This document shows, in pieces, positions 1 to 8,897 of a stretch of 64,000 bases of DNA. The stretch's first letter is position 1. Every line of letters starts with the position of its first letter. The DNA lies in NCBI GenBank assembly GCA_020444275.1, contig JAHLLG010000005.1, positions 24,004 to 88,003 of the forward strand, read 5' to 3'. The notes under the pieces were generated by a model. That model saw nothing but the letters and a program-made list of their open reading frames with translations. It did no database searches and was not told the DNA's origin. This stretch comes from Bacteroidota bacterium. Its GTDB lineage: Bacteria; Bacteroidota; Bacteroidia; Bacteroidales; UBA12077. The position numbers and the translations under genes were made by a program.

Positions 1-341
1 ATCCACACTCGAAGTGGTAAATATTTTTGAAGTTCCATTTTTGCAATAAAACCAATAATCATCGGTATGGAAACAATAACGCACGCTATGTCATAATTAC
101 TTTGGTGATTACTTACAAAACATACTTTTTCATGTTGTGGAATATTATCAGCGCCCGTTATGTTTATTTTAACACCTCCAATTCTGAGGATATTTCTGGC
201 CCACCATTGTACAAGCATTAATAGTATTTTCTTTTTGCGCTTAGGGAAAACCAATGAAATCAACTCAAAAAAACCATAAATAAACAGAGACAGTATTAAA
301 AATGTCCAGAAGTAAACAAAGAAAATGATGGTTCTAATCAT
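1..341 (-). CDS. plsC: 1-acyl-sn-glycerol-3-phosphate acyltransferase, partial (runs off left edge)
   Basis: Only the first 113 codons are in the window. A hydrophobic N-terminal segment (about residues 4-31) is followed by a basic stretch and the acyltransferase HX4D motif, NHQSNYD, with H79 and D84. A block reading FIAKMEL follows, also typical of PlsC/LPLAT proteins. The family transfers an acyl chain to lysophosphatidate at the inner membrane in phospholipid synthesis. The ATG at 341-339 is 9 bases past the alanine dehydrogenase stop, so the two are probably cotranscribed. The family call is firm, but the exact substrate cannot be fixed from a fragment. Confidence 0.85.
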   Translation of the reverse strand, partial: MIRTIIFFVYFWTFLILSLFIYGFFELISLVFPKRKKKILLMLVQWWARNILRIGGVKINITGADNIPQHEKVCFVSNHQSNYDIACVIVSIPMIIGFIAKMELQKYLPLRVW

Positions 342-350
342 GATTATTTT

Positions 351-1571
351 CTAGAAAGCAGCCATCAATAAATCAATATCTTTTGAAGGAATTCCGAAAT
401 GATTCCCAATACGATCGTTTGTAAGAATGCCATTGTAAATGTATACTCCGTGTCGAAGTCCCACATCTTGTTTTAGCTGCTTTTGTACTCCGCCAGTTTC
501 GGCTATACTTAACAAAATTGGATTAAAAACATTACTTAATGCTATGGATGCAGTTCTGGCTACACGAGATGCAATATTTGGAACTCCATAATGAAGTACG
601 CCGTGTTTTGTATAAACCGGATCAAGATGAGTTCGACATTCTGAAGTTTCAATGCATCCTCCCTGGTCAATGCTCAGATCAATAATGACTGAACCTTTTT
701 TCATCTTTTTTATCATCTCTTCGGTAATCAAAAACTGTGGTCCTTTATCGCCTAAATGCATTGCTCCAATAACCACATCAGCCGACTTCAAGTGCTTTTC
801 CATTACTCTCGGATGAAATACAGATGTAAACAAACGCGAAGATAAATTGGTCTGTATTCGTTTTAATTTGCTTACCGAGAAATCGAAAACCTTAATAAAT
901 GCTCCTAAACCGATAGCCGCTCTTGCGGCATGCTCGGCTGCTGTTCCGGCTCCCAGAATAACAACTTCGGTAGGTGTTATTCCGCTTACTCCGCCTAATA
1001 GCACACCTTTACCGTCGTTTACATTACTTAAATATTCCGAAGCAATTAAGATAGAAGTTATTCCTGCAATTTCGCTCATTGAGCGAACAACAGGATAACA
1101 ATTTTCTTTATCTTTTAACCCTTCGAATGAAATAGCAGTAATTCTTTTTTGCATCAGTTTGCGAATATATTCTTCCGACTGCGAAGGGAAATGCAATGAT
1201 GATAAAAGTACCAGGTTGTTTTTAAAAAGTTCAATTTCTTCAATTGTAGGAGGGGCAATTTTTAAAATTATATCACACTGAAAAACGTCTGATTTATTAC
1301 TCATGATTTGAGCTCCGTTTTCACTATAATTTGTATCCGTATAGTTTGCAGCTTTACCGGCATCTTTCTCAATTAACACCTCGTGTCCATTGTTTACCAG
1401 TATCTCAACTGCTTCCGGAGTTAGTCCAACCCTGCTTTCGTATTTCTTATTTTCCTTTGGTATGCCAATTACAAGTTTTTGTGCTTTTTTACCAATCTCA
1501 AGCATCTCTTCCTGAGGCAAAAAGCCTGTGCTTCCAAATGCGTATCCTGATTTTTCCTTTTTATCTGTCAT
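351..1571 (-). CDS. ald: Alanine dehydrogenase
   Basis: A 406-residue protein of the alanine dehydrogenase/PNT family, which interconverts L-alanine and pyruvate plus ammonia with NAD. The N-terminal substrate domain has the ESRVGLTP block (R47), a lysine in ILKIAPP (K104) and a histidine in SSLHFPS (H127), matching family active-site residues. The Rossmann motif GAGTAAEHAA lies near residues 207-216, and the conserved IDLSIDQGG block is near residue 300. The N-terminus is about 30 residues longer than classical Ald. The ATG start is at 1571. PNT alpha subunit is the main alternative, but the full one-chain length and C-terminal block favour Ald. Confidence 0.9.
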   Translation of the reverse strand: MTDKKEKSGYAFGSTGFLPQEEMLEIGKKAQKLVIGIPKENKKYESRVGLTPEAVEILVNNGHEVLIEKDAGKAANYTDTNYSENGAQIMSNKSDVFQCDIILKIAPPTIEEIELFKNNLVLLSSLHFPSQSEEYIRKLMQKRITAISFEGLKDKENCYPVVRSMSEIAGITSILIASEYLSNVNDGKGVLLGGVSGITPTEVVILGAGTAAEHAARAAIGLGAFIKVFDFSVSKLKRIQTNLSSRLFTSVFHPRVMEKHLKSADVVIGAMHLGDKGPQFLITEEMIKKMKKGSVIIDLSIDQGGCIETSECRTHLDPVYTKHGVLHYGVPNIASRVARTASIALSNVFNPILLSIAETGGVQKQLKQDVGLRHGVYIYNGILTNDRIGNHFGIPSKDIDLLMAAF

Positions 1572-1623
1572 AATTTACTCTGCTTAGGGTCTAATAACAC
1601 AAAGAGGGCATACAAAATAATAC

Positions 1624-1648
1624 AAATACTTGGTATTTTCAAGTATTT
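1624..1648 (-). terminator. Possible terminator hairpin downstream of tsaE
   Basis: A 9-bp perfect stem (AAATACTTG / CAAGTATTT) with a 7-base loop lies 25 bases past the tsaE stop. The T-tract following it on the minus strand is broken (GTATTATTTTG), so termination is plausible but weak. It separates tsaE from ald. Confidence 0.4.
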
Positions 1649-1672
1649 TATTCTGTTCTTTAATTTTATAAA

Positions 1673-2089
1673 TTATCGAATATTAATTGTTCTTGATCCA
1701 TCTTCGTTTTCTATCATCTGCACAAAAACAATATTTTCGGGAAGAATTTCTGCAACTTTATCGGGCCATTCAATAAAACAGTAGTTGCCGGAGAAAAAAT
1801 AATCTTCATATCCAAAGTCAAAAACCTCTTCAATTTTTTCAATTCTGTAAAAATCAAAATGATAAATTGCTTCACCACTGCTTGTCTGATATTCATTTAC
1901 TAGTGCAAATGTTGGACTTGTTACTATTTCTACAACGCCCAACTCATTACATAAAGCTTTAATAAAAGTTGTTTTACCAACTCCCATTGGGCCAAAAAAA
2001 GCGAATATCTTTTTATCCCGGGTAAGATGCAGGAATTTATCTGCAATAACATTTAAATCTGAAAGAGATTTAAGACTCAATGTATCCAT
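1673..2089 (-). CDS. tsaE: tRNA threonylcarbamoyladenosine biosynthesis ATPase TsaE
   Basis: A 138-residue P-loop ATPase of the YjeE/TsaE family, which works with TsaB and TsaD to make the t6A37 modification in ANN-decoding tRNAs. The Walker A motif GPMGVGKT spans residues 33-40, followed by the switch-like TSPTF block and, later, the HFDFYR and FIEWPDK blocks typical of the family. Length is normal for TsaE. It lies 23 bases after porX on the same strand and is probably cotranscribed with it. ATG start at 2089. Confidence 0.93.
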   Translation of the reverse strand: MDTLSLKSLSDLNVIADKFLHLTRDKKIFAFFGPMGVGKTTFIKALCNELGVVEIVTSPTFALVNEYQTSSGEAIYHFDFYRIEKIEEVFDFGYEDYFFSGNYCFIEWPDKVAEILPENIVFVQMIENEDGSRTINIR

Positions 2090-2112
2090 ATATGCAATTT
2101 AAGCATTTTTTA

Positions 2113-3666
2113 TTAAAAATTTGGTTTTAATTTGATGAAAGGTATAATCATTTCTTCCATTGAGATTCCGCCATGTTGGAAAGTGTTTTTGTAATAGTTT
2201 ACGTAGTAATTATAATTGTTAGGGTAAGCCAAAAAATCATCATTATAGGCAAAAATATAACTTGTGCTGATATTTGATTTTGGTAAATGTACTTTTTGTG
2301 GATCACGAACTTCATATACTTCTTTAGGATTATAATTTAAGTTTCTTCCACATTTATAGCGTAAGTTGGTAGATGTATTTCTGTCGCCAACCACTTTAAC
2401 CGGATTTTGAACCCTTACGGTACCATGGTCTGTTGTAATTATTAACTTAATATTTTCTTGTTGTAATTCTTTAATCAAAGAAAACAGCGGAGAATGTTTA
2501 AACCACGAAAGGGTTAACGATCGATATGCCGGTTCATCGTTGGCTAATTCACGTATCATTTCAATTTCGGTACGTGCATGCGAAAGCATATCAATATAGT
2601 TATAAACTAGCACGTTAAGTTGATTGTTAAGCAAGTCCTGAATATTTTCTACTAGCTTTTCACCAGTTTTTAACTGACTTACTTTTTCGTAAAACAACTT
2701 GTATTTTTTACTGTTTCTTGTTAGTTGTGTTTTTAGCAACTCTTCTTCGTTCATATTCTTGCCGCCCTCATCATCATCGTTGAGCCATAGTTGTGGGTAT
2801 AATTTATCTATATCGTAAGGCATTAAACCGGCAAATATTGCATTACGAGCATATTGTGTTGCTGTTGGGAGAATGCTGCTGTACAGCTCTTCTGATTCTA
2901 CTGTAAAATATTCGGCGATTAACGGCTGCACTAATTTCCATTGATCATAACGGAAATTATCGATAACTAAAACAAACACTTTTTCACCTTGGTCTAACAA
3001 TGGAAAGATTCGTTCCTTAAATAAGTTAGGCGATAGTAAAGGTTTACTATCCGAATCGGAAAACCAGCTTTCGTAATTGCTTTTTATAAAACGGGCAAAT
3101 CCTTTATTAGCATCAGATTTTTGCATGTGGAATACTTCGTGCATTCCGGTATCTTGATTTTGTTCCAGCTCAAGTTCCCAGTAAACCAGTTTTTTGTACA
3201 GATCAACCCAGTCGTTAAACGATCTTGCTTCGGAAATTTTAATTCCAATTTTTCCAAACTCCGACTGATAATCAGATAACGTTTTTTCAGATACTAATCT
3301 TTTGGTATCGATATTTTTTTTTATGCTTAGCAGAATTTGTTTTGGATTAACAGGTTTGATTAAATAATCGGCAATCTTGGAACCGATTGCTTCGTCCATG
3401 ATATCTTCTTCTTCGCTCTTGGTAATCATTATTACCGGAACATCAGGTTTTAATTCTTTTATATAAGTTAACGTTTGCAATCCACTTAATCCGGGCATGT
3501 TTTCATCAAGAAAAACAAGATCAAAATCTTGTTTTCTAACCATTTCAATGGCATCGTCGCCATTACTGGCTGTTGAAAGCTCAAAACCTTTTTCTTCTAA
3601 AAATAATATATGTGGTTTTAATAAATCTATTTCATCATCAGTCCACAAAATCCTAACTTTTCTCAT
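2113..3666 (-). CDS. porX: PorX, response regulator with PglZ phosphatase-like domain (T9SS regulator)
   Basis: A 517-residue protein with an N-terminal receiver domain (about 1-120; acidic residues D10/D11, phosphoacceptor D54 in LVFLDENMPG, K104 in LIKPV), a helical linker and a C-terminal PglZ/alkaline-phosphatase-superfamily domain (about 215-515). The latter shows VLVIDNFRYDQW, the LPTAT threonine region (T268/T270) and TTDHGT. This architecture is that of PorX, which with the PorY kinase controls type IX secretion genes in Porphyromonas. Downstream of porW on the same strand with a 40-base gap, and followed by tsaE. No output HTH is present, so it acts through partner proteins rather than by binding DNA directly. 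Confidence 0.93.
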   Translation of the reverse strand: MRKVRILWTDDEIDLLKPHILFLEEKGFELSTASNGDDAIEMVRKQDFDLVFLDENMPGLSGLQTLTYIKELKPDVPVIMITKSEEEDIMDEAIGSKIADYLIKPVNPKQILLSIKKNIDTKRLVSEKTLSDYQSEFGKIGIKISEARSFNDWVDLYKKLVYWELELEQNQDTGMHEVFHMQKSDANKGFARFIKSNYESWFSDSDSKPLLSPNLFKERIFPLLDQGEKVFVLVIDNFRYDQWKLVQPLIAEYFTVESEELYSSILPTATQYARNAIFAGLMPYDIDKLYPQLWLNDDDEGGKNMNEEELLKTQLTRNSKKYKLFYEKVSQLKTGEKLVENIQDLLNNQLNVLVYNYIDMLSHARTEIEMIRELANDEPAYRSLTLSWFKHSPLFSLIKELQQENIKLIITTDHGTVRVQNPVKVVGDRNTSTNLRYKCGRNLNYNPKEVYEVRDPQKVHLPKSNISTSYIFAYNDDFLAYPNNYNYYVNYYKNTFQHGGISMEEMIIPFIKLKPNF

Positions 3667-3706
3667 TCTCTCGCAGATTTAAAATTAAAAAAAGAAGACA
3701 CAAAAA

Positions 3707-6442
3707 TTATTCCTGATAATTCTTGTTATAAAATAAAAGATAATCACGAACCATTTTTTCATCCATTAAGGTTTCCAGGTTTTTTTCTGAAATAACAAAT
3801 GTTTGATAATCACTGGTTTCTACATCATTAAAAATCCGTTGAAGCTCGCTTTTAAACTTATCCGAATAGGCCAGCGATTCTTTAGCATTTTTGAATTGTT
3901 TAATAGTTACAATGGTAAAGAACTCGTTTAGCTCTTTGTTTTCAATGTCGTAACTCTTTTCAATAAAAAAGTCTAAGTTGAAGTTTATGATATTAAATTT
4001 CAGCTGGTTAATATTTGCATTTTTATCAATTACAATAGCCACGTAATGCTTAGTTTCTGGCATATAGCTGTACATTTTTTCAATTTCTGCCATGGTTTTC
4101 TGAACAACTTCATCTGAAGGAGTTGCAGCTCCGGTTGTTGTATCCGTTTTTTCGGCAATATTGATATCTTTTAACGATTTTAGCTCATTTTGTTTGATCG
4201 ATGCTAACAGGTTTTCTGCCTCGTTCGATACCGGATCTGTTTTATAGTTTTCAATAACCTTCTCTAATTCAGATTTTAATACCGTAACACCATAAACTTC
4301 ACCCATAGCCAGTGCTCTTAAATAACTATATTTTGGCAAATACTCAGGTTCATTATATTTGTTTAATCCTACATTGCATCTACGTATAACATTACTAAAT
4401 TTTTTCTGCTTGTATAATTCCAGGGTTTGAGCATAATATTCTTTACGTTCTTTTTCTTCTTCCTCAAATTGTTTAAAGTAGTTGGGGTCAAGTAAAACTT
4501 TGGCATATTTTGTTTCAGGATAATTGCGAATTATCATATTTCGGTATACCTCGGATTGAGCCAGGTCGCCTTTGTCTCTATACACTTTGTATAAATTATA
4601 ATATGCCGGAACTTTGTATTCGCTTTCAGGATATCTTTCAATCAAATCTTTATAGGCATCGATGGCCATTGAGTACTCTTTTAGGTCATTCTTGTAAACT
4701 TCACCAACATTAAATAAAGCAGTCTGTATTTTTTCGTGAGATTTTACCATTGCCGAATCGGTGAGTGGGAGGTCAACCATATAATAATCAGGTGATTTAT
4801 TATCCAATCCTGCTTTGTTATCAATTACTTCATCAGAAAAGTCAGATTCTGCGATCTGCTCAACCCCCATCATTTGCTTATTTTTTCGTCGCCAGTTATC
4901 TTCCAGCTTACGGTTACCCCAACGTCTTCTAAACTCGGGTTGTCCGAAACTTTTGGCAGAGGGATTATAAAAATACCATTTGCCTCCTTGATCTATGGAT
5001 GTGGATGGACGAGTAGACCTTCCCAAATCGTTCAGGTCTCTAGTCTCTTCGTTTCTTTGACGCTCTCTTTCTTCAGCTTCCTTTTCTCTGATATTTTGAA
5101 TAATCTGCTGAATAAACAGATCTCTTTCTTTTTCGGGCATTTGAGCTACCATTTGTAAGCTATCCTGTGTTTCAACAATTCTCAGGTTTTTAACTAACTT
5201 AGACAGATACCGGTTTTTCCTGGCTAGTTCAATATATCCCGGGAAATCAGGATCTAACGAAACCACAGCACTATCGAAATAGGCTTGCGATTCAGTATAT
5301 TCAGTTCTATCGAAAAATATATTTGCCAGTGCAAGATAGGTTAGTCCTTTTTGGTTGGTATTTGAGATATTTGTACTTGCTGATAGCTGATAATAAGCAA
5401 TGGCCTGATTAATATTCATATTTTTCATTTCGAGCTCACCCAATGCATAATAGATCTGATCCTGATAATCGATATTTTTATCATCTTTAAGCATTTTGAG
5501 TAACTCAACCTCTATCGATTTTATTGATTTTCCTCCGGTAAACAGGGTAGCTCTTTTTATTTTGGCATTAAACGCCATTTCGTACGAAGGATTCATTTTT
5601 ATTACGCTTTCGTACAAATCGGATGCAACATTGTAATTTCCTAGTTCTTCGTTTAATTGAGCATAAATAAAAGTTAATCGGATTTTTTGTTTTTTCTTCC
5701 TAACTAGTTCCAGTGCTTCTGCCACATAAGGTTCGGCTTGTGTAAACTGTTGTTGTTTTAAATAAAAATCGGCAATTGTTCGGTTCAGCTCGTAATTCAA
5801 TTTTTCAGGATAGTCCATGTCGCTTACTAAAAAATCGATGAGGTTTTGAGCTTCACGGAAATCTTTAATTTCAACATTTGATCTTACCAGCCAATTATAA
5901 GCCATATATTTTGTCTTTTCATCATCATATTGTTTGATAATAAAATTAAAAATACGAATAGCACTAGCATAGTCTGATTGATAAAAAAAAGCTTTTCCCA
6001 TTAAGAGATATGCATCGTCGATAAATATATTGTACTCATTTTTGTTATAGAACTGCTTGTCTTTTTCAGACATGTTATCCTTTTCTTGTGGCTTTTTGGT
6101 AATTGAATGTAAACGAATGGATTTGGTTGATTTATCAATGGTTCGGTCCATTTGAGGTTTAATTCCTGCTGCAATCTCTTCTTCTCCATAAACAAATACA
6201 GGTAAAACTTGTGAGTAGTCGTCTTCATAAGCGTCCTCGTACTTTGTTTTACCTTCTTTGAAACTTTCAGAACCATTAAACAGGATATTGTATTTGGTAG
6301 TTAAACCATGATAAAATCTTGTTAATGCAGTGTTTTTCTTAGTAGAACACGAAAAACTTAATAGCAAGAATAAAATTAAAATTAAATGTATTGTGTTTTT
6401 CCGACTCACACTTCCAATATTTATAAATAATCTTTCTTTCAT
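3707..6442 (-). CDS. porW: Type IX secretion system lipoprotein PorW/SprE
   Basis: A 911-residue exported TPR protein. The N-terminus has a hydrophobic segment ending at a lipid-type cysteine (C32, SFSC), followed by the STKKN...FYHGLTTKYNILFNG block characteristic of PorW/SprE. TPR-like repeats fill residues roughly 140-420 and 560-720, with a low-complexity Glu/Arg-rich region between them (about 440-470). Family members are needed for T9SS assembly or energising, and in Flavobacterium for gliding. The gene is directly upstream of the T9SS regulator porX, which supports the call. ATG at 6442. Confidence 0.9.
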   Translation of the reverse strand: MKERLFINIGSVSRKNTIHLILILFLLLSFSCSTKKNTALTRFYHGLTTKYNILFNGSESFKEGKTKYEDAYEDDYSQVLPVFVYGEEEIAAGIKPQMDRTIDKSTKSIRLHSITKKPQEKDNMSEKDKQFYNKNEYNIFIDDAYLLMGKAFFYQSDYASAIRIFNFIIKQYDDEKTKYMAYNWLVRSNVEIKDFREAQNLIDFLVSDMDYPEKLNYELNRTIADFYLKQQQFTQAEPYVAEALELVRKKKQKIRLTFIYAQLNEELGNYNVASDLYESVIKMNPSYEMAFNAKIKRATLFTGGKSIKSIEVELLKMLKDDKNIDYQDQIYYALGELEMKNMNINQAIAYYQLSASTNISNTNQKGLTYLALANIFFDRTEYTESQAYFDSAVVSLDPDFPGYIELARKNRYLSKLVKNLRIVETQDSLQMVAQMPEKERDLFIQQIIQNIREKEAEERERQRNEETRDLNDLGRSTRPSTSIDQGGKWYFYNPSAKSFGQPEFRRRWGNRKLEDNWRRKNKQMMGVEQIAESDFSDEVIDNKAGLDNKSPDYYMVDLPLTDSAMVKSHEKIQTALFNVGEVYKNDLKEYSMAIDAYKDLIERYPESEYKVPAYYNLYKVYRDKGDLAQSEVYRNMIIRNYPETKYAKVLLDPNYFKQFEEEEKERKEYYAQTLELYKQKKFSNVIRRCNVGLNKYNEPEYLPKYSYLRALAMGEVYGVTVLKSELEKVIENYKTDPVSNEAENLLASIKQNELKSLKDINIAEKTDTTTGAATPSDEVVQKTMAEIEKMYSYMPETKHYVAIVIDKNANINQLKFNIINFNLDFFIEKSYDIENKELNEFFTIVTIKQFKNAKESLAYSDKFKSELQRIFNDVETSDYQTFVISEKNLETLMDEKMVRDYLLFYNKNYQE

Positions 6443-6619
6443 TTAACCAAATTTTCACAGAAATATTATATAAGTTCTGTCATATTTTAAATCTAAAATT
6501 ACGATTCTTCTGCACTTTATAAGGTAAAAATCTCAAGTTTATAAGCGTTTTATAACCTGTTGTAAAAATATAATTTTAATTCTAAATATAATCAATGTAA
6601 CCAGATCGGTTAATAATCG

Positions 6620-8554
6620 TTATTTTTCAAGAGGTATTGTAAAGCTAAATGTACTGCCTTTGTCTAATTCACTGCTTATCTCGAGTTTGCCTCCATGGTT
6701 TTTTATAAAGTTTTGCGCTAATATTAATCCCAGACCGGTACCTTTTTCTTCTTTTGTACCATAGGTAGTAAAAAAATGATTTGTTGAAAGAATCTTTTTA
6801 ATGTTTTGTGGATCTATTCCAACACCATTATCTTTTATGTTGATCTTAACCCGATCTTGTACTATTGAATGAAAAATTTCCACTTTTCCACCTATATGGT
6901 TATATTTAATAGCATTTACAACTAAATTTCGAATGATTGTTGAAAGTTGATTTCTATCTGCTTTAACGGTCAAATCTTGAGGGATAGAATTTATACATTG
7001 AATGTTTTTTTCATTAGCCAGGGGAGCAGTAAGTTCCATTATTTCTGTTATTAAACTCGAAATATGAATTACTTCGGGTTTATTTACAAGCTTTTTATTT
7101 ATGCTATTCGACCAGGTTAATAAATCTTCCAACAAATCATAGGTTTTTTCTGTTGGGCGTTTCAATATATTAATGAATTTGTCTTTTTGGGATTCATTGC
7201 AATCATTCAATGTATGGACAATTTGTTTAATTGTTCCCATCGGTCCACGCAGATCATGTGCTATGATAGAGAATAGCATATCTTTTGTTTGATTGGCCTC
7301 ACGCAATTTTTTTTGATTAAGTATAAAAAAGACAATAAAACCAATAGAAAAAAACAAAATAATTACAACGAGCGCAATGATGATGTTCTGCAGCCTAATT
7401 CTTTTTGCATTTAATCTGATTTTTTCTTCTTGTAATTTTTTTTCAGTTTTCATTACAAGTAGCTCTTTCTCTTTTTTATCAGCATCATACTTTATTTTTA
7501 GTTCATTAATATAAAGTCGATTTGATAAATCATTTAGTTTATCCTTTTCTAAAACATAATTTTTATAAGCCATTAGCGCGTTTTGGTACTTTCGGTTTTT
7601 AATATAATGTTCCGAAAGAAGCAAATAAATGATTGGCTTTTCTTTCATTTCACCAATCTGGTTAGCAACCGAAATGCTTTTATCAAAATATTCTATTGCC
7701 TTTTTATCTTGATTTGTTAAACTATATGTTTGTGCTAATGAGTAATATATAAAAGGGAAAGCAGATTGGTATTTTGTCTTTTTTTCTACTTCTAAAGCTT
7801 CCAATAGACATGTTAATGCTTTTTCAGTATTTCCCTGATACATATGGGCTTCGCCAATATTTGCAAGGTTGATACCTATATTAATATTGTTTTTTAGTTT
7901 TTTATTAATCTGAAGGGATTTATTATAATATGATATCGCTTTTTCATAATTGTTTTGAAAAAAAGACATGGCACCTTTCTGATTAAAGATTTCAGCTAAG
8001 GTTATACTGTCATTTCTATGTTGAGCCTGTGTTAATATTTTTTTATATATTGTATTTGCCTGATCAAAATCTCCTAAATCAGTTAATACCTGGCCCATTA
8101 AGAGAGAAGCGGTAATTAAGTTCGCAGTATCATTAATTTCTGTAAAAATCTTCTCTGCCTGGATGCAATATTCTAAAGATTTCGTATTGTTAGCTAGCCT
8201 ATAAAACGAATTGGATAAGCCGAGAGAACCGTTTCCTTTAAACCCGGGGTTGTTGATCTTACTTGACAGGATAATTGCTTCATAATATGCATTAATAGAT
8301 TTATCATATTTGCTTAGTAATTGACTGATTATGCCTTTATCTAACAAGCCTTTAATAATTTCAACAGTATCTTTCCTTATTGATGCTGTTTCAATTTTAT
8401 GATTAATCTGATTAAAGTCGGCTGGTTTTAAACCCTTACTTTGGAAGAAAGTTAGCTGTTTACTGAAGTTATAAGTGTCCTGTCCGTATCCAATATTGGT
8501 ATTACTGAATATAAAAAGTAACACCAATATTGAATAAGACAGGATTTTTCTCAT
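6620..8554 (-). CDS. TPR-containing membrane sensor histidine kinase
   Basis: A 644-residue protein. A signal peptide (1-24) is followed by TPR repeats (about 30-340), a coiled coil, one transmembrane segment (about 388-410), a HisKA-like domain with AHDLRGP, and a HATPase domain with N box (NAIKYN), G1 (DNGVGID) and G2 (GTGLGL). The topology suggests a periplasmic TPR sensor and a cytoplasmic kinase. No response regulator is adjacent on the strand, so its partner is unknown. The gap to porW is 177 bases, so it is probably a separate unit. The kinase call is firm; the signal is unknown. Confidence 0.88.
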   Translation of the reverse strand: MRKILSYSILVLLFIFSNTNIGYGQDTYNFSKQLTFFQSKGLKPADFNQINHKIETASIRKDTVEIIKGLLDKGIISQLLSKYDKSINAYYEAIILSSKINNPGFKGNGSLGLSNSFYRLANNTKSLEYCIQAEKIFTEINDTANLITASLLMGQVLTDLGDFDQANTIYKKILTQAQHRNDSITLAEIFNQKGAMSFFQNNYEKAISYYNKSLQINKKLKNNINIGINLANIGEAHMYQGNTEKALTCLLEALEVEKKTKYQSAFPFIYYSLAQTYSLTNQDKKAIEYFDKSISVANQIGEMKEKPIIYLLLSEHYIKNRKYQNALMAYKNYVLEKDKLNDLSNRLYINELKIKYDADKKEKELLVMKTEKKLQEEKIRLNAKRIRLQNIIIALVVIILFFSIGFIVFFILNQKKLREANQTKDMLFSIIAHDLRGPMGTIKQIVHTLNDCNESQKDKFINILKRPTEKTYDLLEDLLTWSNSINKKLVNKPEVIHISSLITEIMELTAPLANEKNIQCINSIPQDLTVKADRNQLSTIIRNLVVNAIKYNHIGGKVEIFHSIVQDRVKINIKDNGVGIDPQNIKKILSTNHFFTTYGTKEEKGTGLGLILAQNFIKNHGGKLEISSELDKGSTFSFTIPLEK

Positions 8555-8628
8555 GTGAATAACCTTAAGATTTTAGGTATAAAATTACATTTTAATTGTT
8601 ACCCACAAAATCGATTTTGATTTTAAAA

Positions 8629-8874
8629 TTATGCTGAAACTACCTCTTTAATTTCCGGTATTTGTTTTTTAACAGCTTGTTCAACACCATTTTTTAGTGT
8701 TTGTAAACTATATGGGCATGATCCACATGCTCCTAATAATTGTACTTTAACTACCATATCGTCGGTTAATTCAACAAACTGAATATCACCACCATCAGCA
8801 ACCAGATAAGGTCTTACCATTTCGATAGTGTCAGCTACTCTTTTCTCAAGATCTTTTCTTTTCGCTTCGTCCAT
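8629..8874 (-). CDS. NifU-like (Nfu) iron-sulfur scaffold protein
   Basis: A small 81-residue protein matching the C-terminal NifU domain, with the CGSC motif (C50 and C53) that holds a bridging [4Fe-4S] cluster for delivery to apoproteins. The VRPYLVADGGDIQFVE block is also diagnostic. It lies 23 bases downstream of an Mrp-type ATPase on the same strand, and both belong to Fe-S cluster carriage. ATG at 8874. Confidence 0.92.
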   Translation of the reverse strand: MDEAKRKDLEKRVADTIEMVRPYLVADGGDIQFVELTDDMVVKVQLLGACGSCPYSLQTLKNGVEQAVKKQIPEIKEVVSA

Positions 8875-8897
8875 TTTTAATTTCTTTAGTTAATTGA

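Noticed and set aside
27..221. 64-codon plus-strand frame at the left edge
   Set aside because: It is antisense to the plsC fragment, which has a clear HX4D motif and better coding character.
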